DNA from: Caballeronia sp. INDeC2
GTDB lineage: Bacteria; Pseudomonadota; Gammaproteobacteria; Burkholderiales; Burkholderiaceae
Assembly (NCBI RefSeq): GCF_023631325.1
Contig: NZ_JALQDG010000040.1
Span: forward strand, 186,001 to 250,000
Reading direction: 5' to 3'
Length of the DNA: 64,000 bases
Below, one piece after another: positions 59,726 through 64,000 of the stretch. A model generated the notes under the pieces. The model did no database searches and was not told the origin of the DNA. It saw nothing but the letters and a program-made list of their open reading frames with translations. The position numbers were made by a program, and so were the translations under genes. Each line of letters opens with the position of its first letter. Within the stretch, counting starts at the first letter, position 1.

Positions 59726-61812
59726 CGACGCTCGTTTCCGCCGAGGCATCGCCGCATCGCGTGGCTGCGAGCAATCGCGTCGGCGCGATCGGGGTTGCGT
59801 TGATCGCGCTGATTCTCGGTCTCGCCGCGTGGCGTCTCGGCCCGGAGTTCCGCGCATGGCTCGATGCGCCGAAAGGCAGCGATGCCGCTCAACTCGCGCA
59901 TGTTTTCCTCTTCGATCTGAGCGCGCCACGCGTCGCGGCGGCGCTCGTCGCGGGCGGCTGTCTCGCGGTCGCGGGCGCGCTCTTTCAGGCGTTGACGCGC
60001 AATCCGCTCGCCGCGCCCGACCTGCTCGGCATCACCGGCGGCGCGCAACTCGGCCTGCTCGCGGCGATGATTGCGCCGGAGATCGTCGGCGCGGCGTCGG
60101 TGCCGTTGCTGTTCGTGTGCGGATTAGCAGCGGCCGGTTGCGTCGCGGCGGCTGCGGGCGGCTGGCGCGCGACGCCGTTGCGGCTCGTGCTCGCGGGCAG
60201 CGTGTGCATGCTGCTCTTTTCCGCGATCTCGACGCTCCTGCTCGCCCTGTTCGAGCAGACGGTAGTCGGCGCGTCGTTGTGGGCGAGCGGCAGTTTGTAT
60301 CAACCGGGCGCGTCGGGCTTGATATCGGCGCTTGCGTGGCTCGTGTTGCCGCTCGCCGCGTTGCCGTTCGTGATCCGTCCGCTCGATCCGCTCGCACTCG
60401 GCGACGACGCCGCCAAAGCCGCGGGCGTGTCCGTCGATGCGACGCGTCTCTTCGCGATGACCGTCGCGGTCGGCTTCGCGAGCGTCGCGGTGGCGATCGC
60501 GGGGCCGCTGTCGTATGTCGGACTGATCGCGCCGAATCTGCTGCGCATGATGCGCGGCGCGAAGTCGTCGAAGCTGTCGGCGTTGGTGCCGCTATCGGCG
60601 CTCGCGGGCGGCGCGCTCGTGCTCGCCACCGACAGCGCCGTGCTCGCGCTCGATCTCGATTCGACCTTGTCGACGGGCGTCGCGATCGCGTTCGTCGGCA
60701 CACCGCTGATGCTCGCGATGATCCGCAGCGGCGCGGCGTGGTCCGGCGCGCTGCATGCGGGCCAGGCGAGCGAAGCGGCGAAGCGCGGCCTGCGCATGGT
60801 GCGGATGTTGTCCGCGCTGCCGTGGCCCGCGCTTGCGGCGTTGCTTGTCGTCATCGGATGCGCGGTGCTCGTGACCGGCGCATCCATCGGTCCGACGATG
60901 CTCGGCCCCGTGCGCTGGCTCGATGCGCTCGCACATCGCGACGACATCGCCCGCATGCTGCTCGAACTGCGCGTGCCGCGCTTGCTGTGCGCGCTCTTCG
61001 CGGGCGCGTTGCTCGCGGCAAGCGGCGTGCTGATGCAGAGCATCGTGCGCAATCCGCTCGCCGGTCCCGAAGTGCTCGGCGTGACGCAAGGCGCGGGACT
61101 CGCGACGCTCGCCGCGCTGATGATCTGGCCGCTCGCCGGTCATCTCTTTCTCGCCGCGGCCGCGCTCGCCGGCGGCGGTGCGACGCTCGTTCTCACGCTG
61201 CTCTTCAATCGACGGCATCGATACGCGCCGCTCGCGGTGGCGCTGACGGGCATCGTCATCGGTACGCTGTGCACGACGCTCGCGCAATGGCTCATCACGC
61301 AGCAGAGCGTGCAGCCGGCGCGCTTCGTCGTGTGGCTGGTCGGCGGCACGTATGGGCGAAGCTGGGGCGAAGTCGCGACGATCCTGCCGTGGTGCTTGCT
61401 CGCGCTGCCGGTGCTCGCGCTGATCGCGCGCCCGCTCGATCTGCTCGCGCTCGGCGACGATCAGGCGTCCGCGCTCGGGCTGCCTATCGCGTTGCTGCGT
61501 CCGCTCGTGCTGACCGTGGCGACGTTCGCGGCGTGCGCGGCGGTCGCGGCGGTGGGACCGGTCGGATTCATCGGTCTGATGGCGCCGCATCTCGCGACGA
61601 TGCTCGGCGCGCGTTCGCACGGCACGCGGCTCTGGCTTGCGGCGTTGCTGGGCGCGCTGGTGCTGGCCGCCGCCGATCTCGCCGCGCGCACGCTGCTCGC
61701 GCCGCGCGAGATTCCGGCGGGGGTGCTGACCGCGCTGATCGGCGCGCCGTACATGCTGGCGCTGCTCGTGATGGAGACGCGCCGTGACAAAGGACGAGGC
61801 CGCGCGCGATGA
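59722..61812 (+). CDS. orbD: Fused FecCD/FhuB-type ferri-siderophore permease (OrbD type)
   Basis: 696 residues: two FecCD permease units in one chain, as in FhuB. First unit to about 345 (ALFQALTRNPLAAPDLLGIT, LSYVGLIAPNLLR), second to the end (GVLMQSIVRNPLAGPEVLGV, VGFIGLMAPHLATMLGARSH). About 20 membrane helices. The start overlaps the micro-ORF stop and the stop overlaps the reductase gene start (ATGA at 61809). Confidence 0.93.
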   Translation: MTTLVSAEASPHRVAASNRVGAIGVALIALILGLAAWRLGPEFRAWLDAPKGSDAAQLAHVFLFDLSAPRVAAALVAGGCLAVAGALFQALTRNPLAAPDLLGITGGAQLGLLAAMIAPEIVGAASVPLLFVCGLAAAGCVAAAAGGWRATPLRLVLAGSVCMLLFSAISTLLLALFEQTVVGASLWASGSLYQPGASGLISALAWLVLPLAALPFVIRPLDPLALGDDAAKAAGVSVDATRLFAMTVAVGFASVAVAIAGPLSYVGLIAPNLLRMMRGAKSSKLSALVPLSALAGGALVLATDSAVLALDLDSTLSTGVAIAFVGTPLMLAMIRSGAAWSGALHAGQASEAAKRGLRMVRMLSALPWPALAALLVVIGCAVLVTGASIGPTMLGPVRWLDALAHRDDIARMLLELRVPRLLCALFAGALLAASGVLMQSIVRNPLAGPEVLGVTQGAGLATLAALMIWPLAGHLFLAAAALAGGGATLVLTLLFNRRHRYAPLAVALTGIVIGTLCTTLAQWLITQQSVQPARFVVWLVGGTYGRSWGEVATILPWCLLALPVLALIARPLDLLALGDDQASALGLPIALLRPLVLTVATFAACAAVAAVGPVGFIGLMAPHLATMLGARSHGTRLWLAALLGALVLAAADLAARTLLAPREIPAGVLTALIGAPYMLALLVMETRRDKGRGRAR

Positions 61813-62576
61813 AGCCTGAAGCGCGCAGCTTCGCCGCGTTTGCGCCGCCCGAGCTTGCGCCGTATCTGCAAAACGTGTGGCTCGGCATGCCGGACGAATC
61901 ATTCGGCGATAACGCCGTGCGCATTCCGCTGACTTCGCTCGCCGATCATCGCGGTTCATTGCTCGCCGCGATGACCGCGCTCTACGGCGGCGATGCGCGG
62001 CTGCACGCACGCGCGTTGCTGTCGCAGTGGAGCAAATACTACTTTGGTCTTGCCGCGCCCGCGGGCGTGGCGGCGGCGCGGCTGCTCGGCCGTCCGCTCG
62101 ACATGTCGCCGGAACGCACGCATCTCGTGCTGAAGGACGGCATGCCCGCCGCGCTTCATTTCGATGCCGATGCATTGCACACGCCCGACGCCGATCCCGC
62201 GCGGCGCTATGCAAGTCTCGTCGCGCATCTCGATAGCGTGATCGGCATGATCGCGGGCATGACCAAGATCGCGCCGCGCGTGCTGTGGAGCAACGCGGGC
62301 AATCTGCTGGATTATCTGCTCGCGAATTGCCCGTCGATTCTGAATGATTCGGACATCGACGCGACCTGGCTCTTTCGCCCCGCCGATGACAACCCGCTGC
62401 GCACGCCGATTCGTGATACGACGCCGCGTTCACCGCTGCTGCCCAAACCGTTCCGCGCGCGCCGCGTGTGCTGCGTGCGCTATGAGATTCCTGGAGAGAC
62501 GCAACTGTGCGCAAGCTGCCCGCTGCTTTTGACGATGCACGACGACGAACTCGCGTTGCAGGACGCCGTCCGCTGA
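61809..62576 (+). CDS. orbF: FhuF-type ferric-siderophore reductase (OrbF type)
   Basis: 255 residues. The C-terminal [2Fe-2S] motif is intact: CCVRYEIPGETQLCASC (C-C-x10-C-x2-C). Upstream, LLSQWSKYYFGLAAPAGVAA is the typical IucA/FhuF helix. It releases iron from the imported siderophore in the cytoplasm. Its 3' end overlaps the binding-protein gene. Confidence 0.92.
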   Translation: MKPEARSFAAFAPPELAPYLQNVWLGMPDESFGDNAVRIPLTSLADHRGSLLAAMTALYGGDARLHARALLSQWSKYYFGLAAPAGVAAARLLGRPLDMSPERTHLVLKDGMPAALHFDADALHTPDADPARRYASLVAHLDSVIGMIAGMTKIAPRVLWSNAGNLLDYLLANCPSILNDSDIDATWLFRPADDNPLRTPIRDTTPRSPLLPKPFRARRVCCVRYEIPGETQLCASCPLLLTMHDDELALQDAVR

Positions 62577-63553
62577 AGCGCGCGGTGTCGCTTGCGGCGT
62601 GTGTGTGCATCGCGCTGGCGGGCCGACATGCATTCGCCGATGAAAGCGAAGCATGCGCGCCGCTCGCCGGCAATCCGACCGTTTCGCAGTTCAGCACGAC
62701 GATGCCCGCGCATCCCAAGCGCATCGTCGTGCTCGAATTCATGTTCGCGGAAGACGTGGCGGCGCTCGACATGACGCCTGTCGGCGTGGTCGATCCCGAG
62801 TATTACGACAGCTGGATCGGCTACGACCGCGCGCGCTTCAAGGGCGTGCCGACGGTCGGCACGCGTCAGGAGCCGAGCCTCGAAGCGATCGCATCGACGC
62901 GGCCGGATCTGATCATCGGCGTGGGATATCGCCATGCGCCGATTTTCGCGGCGCTCGATCGCATTGCGCCGACGGTGCTTTTCCAGTTCAGTCCCGACGT
63001 ACAGAACGGCAAGGGCAACGGCGCGCGCACGCAGCTCGAATGGACACGCAGCATCTTTCACACGATCGCGTGCATGACGGGACGTGAGCAGCAAGCGCGC
63101 GACGCCGATGTGAAACTCGATGCGGGACTTGCGCGCGATGCGGCGCGTCTGAAAGAAGCGGGATTGTCGGGCACGCGCTTCGCGCTGTTGCAGGAACTCG
63201 GCTTGCCCGACCGGTATTGGGCTTATACGGGCAACAGCACGGCGGCGGGCGTGGCGCGCGCGCTCGGCGTTCGTCTGTGGCCGGAAAAGCCGACGCGCGA
63301 GGGCACGGTGTATGTGACGTCGGCGGACTTTCTGAAGCAGCCGGACGTGGCCGTGCTGTTCGTGACGACATCGGGTGCTGATGTGGCCATCGATACGAAA
63401 CTCGATTCGCCCGTATGGCGCTTCGTGCCCGCGAAGAAGAAAGGGCGCGTGACGCTCGTCGAGCCGAATATATGGGGATTCGGCGGGCCGATGTCCGCGT
63501 TGAGGCTCGGGGATGTGATTACCGAGAAGTTGCTGGCGTTGCCCAAGCAATGA
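62507..63553 (+). CDS. orbB: Ferri-siderophore periplasmic binding protein (OrbB type)
   Basis: 348 residues with the GTG at 62507, which overlaps the orbF end by 70 bp. The start is uncertain: the signal peptide core (LKRAVSLAACVCIALAGRHA) begins about 22 residues later with no ATG, GTG or TTG between, only a CTG. The mature part is a FecB/FhuD-type protein: HPKRIVVLEFMFAEDVAALD, PSLEAIASTRPDLIIG, and WGFGGPMSALRLGDVI. It delivers the ferri-siderophore to OrbCD. Confidence 0.88.
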   Translation: MRKLPAAFDDARRRTRVAGRRPLKRAVSLAACVCIALAGRHAFADESEACAPLAGNPTVSQFSTTMPAHPKRIVVLEFMFAEDVAALDMTPVGVVDPEYYDSWIGYDRARFKGVPTVGTRQEPSLEAIASTRPDLIIGVGYRHAPIFAALDRIAPTVLFQFSPDVQNGKGNGARTQLEWTRSIFHTIACMTGREQQARDADVKLDAGLARDAARLKEAGLSGTRFALLQELGLPDRYWAYTGNSTAAGVARALGVRLWPEKPTREGTVYVTSADFLKQPDVAVLFVTTSGADVAIDTKLDSPVWRFVPAKKKGRVTLVEPNIWGFGGPMSALRLGDVITEKLLALPKQ

Positions 63554-63560
63554 CGAAAAA

Positions 63561-63579
63561 ACGGGGCTTCGCGCCCCGT
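63561..63579 (-). terminator. Intrinsic terminator between convergent siderophore genes
   Basis: A perfect 7-bp stem ACGGGGC / GCCCCGT with loop TTCGC. Read leftward it is followed by TTTTT (63556-63560), a proper U-run for the exporter gene; read rightward it may also stop the orb operon. Confidence 0.8.
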
Positions 63580-63586
63580 TCCTCAT

Positions 63587-64000
63587 TCAACCCATCGTCC
63601 CATTACCCGGCAAATCCACCACCGCCGACCTCACCCCGCTGCGCGTCTCGTTCACCACCATCCCGTTCTCCAGCTTCAGCACCCGATCCGCAATCGAGAA
63701 ATACCGGTCGTCATGCGTCACGACGATCACCGTCTTCCCACGCGCGCGCAACTCGGGCAACAACTGCTCGTAGAACACCGCCTTGAACGCCGGGTCCTGA
63801 TCGGCGGCCCATTCATCGAAAAGATAGAGCGGCCGGTCTTCCAGATAAGCGACCACCAGCGCGAGCCGCTTGCGCTGCCCGGTCGAAAGCGAACGCGTGG
63901 AGAACGCGCCATCGATCACCTTCACCTTGTGATCCAGCGCGAGCCGTGCGACGAGCGCATTCGCGCGCGCATCGGCGGCGGCGCGCGATGCATCGTTGGG
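63587..64000 (-). CDS. PvdE/OrbE-type cyclic-peptide/siderophore exporter, ATPase domain (5' partial)
   Basis: 137 residues visible; the frame stays open to the window edge, so the N-terminal membrane domain is outside. Signature LSTGQRKRLALVVAYLEDRP, Walker B LYLFDEWAADQDPAFK and switch His in VIVVTHDDRYF are typical of the SyrD/PvdE family (the FDEWAAD form is diagnostic). It exports the siderophore or its precursor. In ornibactin loci this gene is usually in the same direction as orbCDBF; here it is convergent. Confidence 0.88.
   Translation of the reverse strand, partial: PNDASRAAADARANALVARLALDHKVKVIDGAFSTRSLSTGQRKRLALVVAYLEDRPLYLFDEWAADQDPAFKAVFYEQLLPELRARGKTVIVVTHDDRYFSIADRVLKLENGMVVNETRSGVRSAVVDLPGNGTMG

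Noticed and set aside
60592..62772. Leftward open frame of 726 codons antisense to the permease gene
   Set aside because: Composition is Arg/Ala/Gln-rich, and the opposite strand encodes a clear FecCD permease and FhuF protein.
1..64000. tRNA, rRNA, insertion sequences, prophage or attachment sites
   Set aside because: No cloverleaf, transposase or integrase motif, or flanking direct repeat was recognised anywhere by reading; a tool-based scan would be needed to exclude small RNAs.

Overview
The window is GC-rich, densely coded DNA with no rRNA, tRNA, CRISPR array or recognisable insertion sequence. The gene set (an ornibactin/malleobactin-type siderophore locus, a benzoate/catechol island, a low-oxygen island of universal stress proteins next to an Fnr-class regulator, and a type VI secretion remnant) points to Burkholderiaceae, most likely Caballeronia, Paraburkholderia or Burkholderia. 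This rests on recognised gene families and gene order; no database search was run.

Region by region. 1-2831 is the end of a type VI secretion cluster: a protein that looks like an in-frame tssF/tssG fusion, an odd lipoprotein with tandem zinc ribbons, TssJ and an OmpA-type lipoprotein. 2900-5987 has a Pro/Val-rich secreted protein, a beta-helix protein and a MurJ-like flippase, suggesting cell-surface polysaccharide work. 6046-9177 is one large adenylation-carrier-thioesterase protein with no condensation domain. 9551-17655 is a mixed stretch: esterase, CBS-BON protein, GST with divergent LysR regulator, an RND pump without its partner genes, and a MetQ-type lipoprotein. 17870-21736 is the ssuADCB sulfonate-sulfur operon, followed by an Lrp regulator, an amino-acid permease and an acyl-CoA ligase.

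25858-36745 is a complete benzoate-to-muconolactone island. BenE and BenK import benzoate, BenABC and BenD turn it into catechol, and CatA, CatB and CatC take it to the enol-lactone stage. A LysR regulator sits between the two arms, with BenM/CatM-type sites (ATAC-N7-GTAT) in front of both. 37007-43502 is a low-oxygen island: three Fnr boxes lie at nearly the same distance (75-78 bp) from the start codons of a universal stress protein, an alcohol dehydrogenase operon and a DUF1488 gene. An Fnr-class regulator with all four cluster cysteines and a PAS kinase/NarL-type regulator pair are next door.

43549-56488 holds two paralogous small proteins, a PQQ-type beta-propeller lipoprotein, a DUF1993 protein, a BKACE/SDR/MFS/GntR catabolic unit, an ABC-FtsX-AttH export operon and a diguanylate cyclase. 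56752-64000 is the siderophore locus: Fur-like box, ECF sigma factor, a sigma-dependent promoter candidate, MbtH protein, TauD-type hydroxylase, the ATPase, permease and binding protein of the ferri-siderophore importer, FhuF-type reductase, and (convergent, cut by the window edge) a PvdE-type exporter. Most genes in it overlap by ATGA, including a 33-codon micro-ORF between the ATPase and permease genes.
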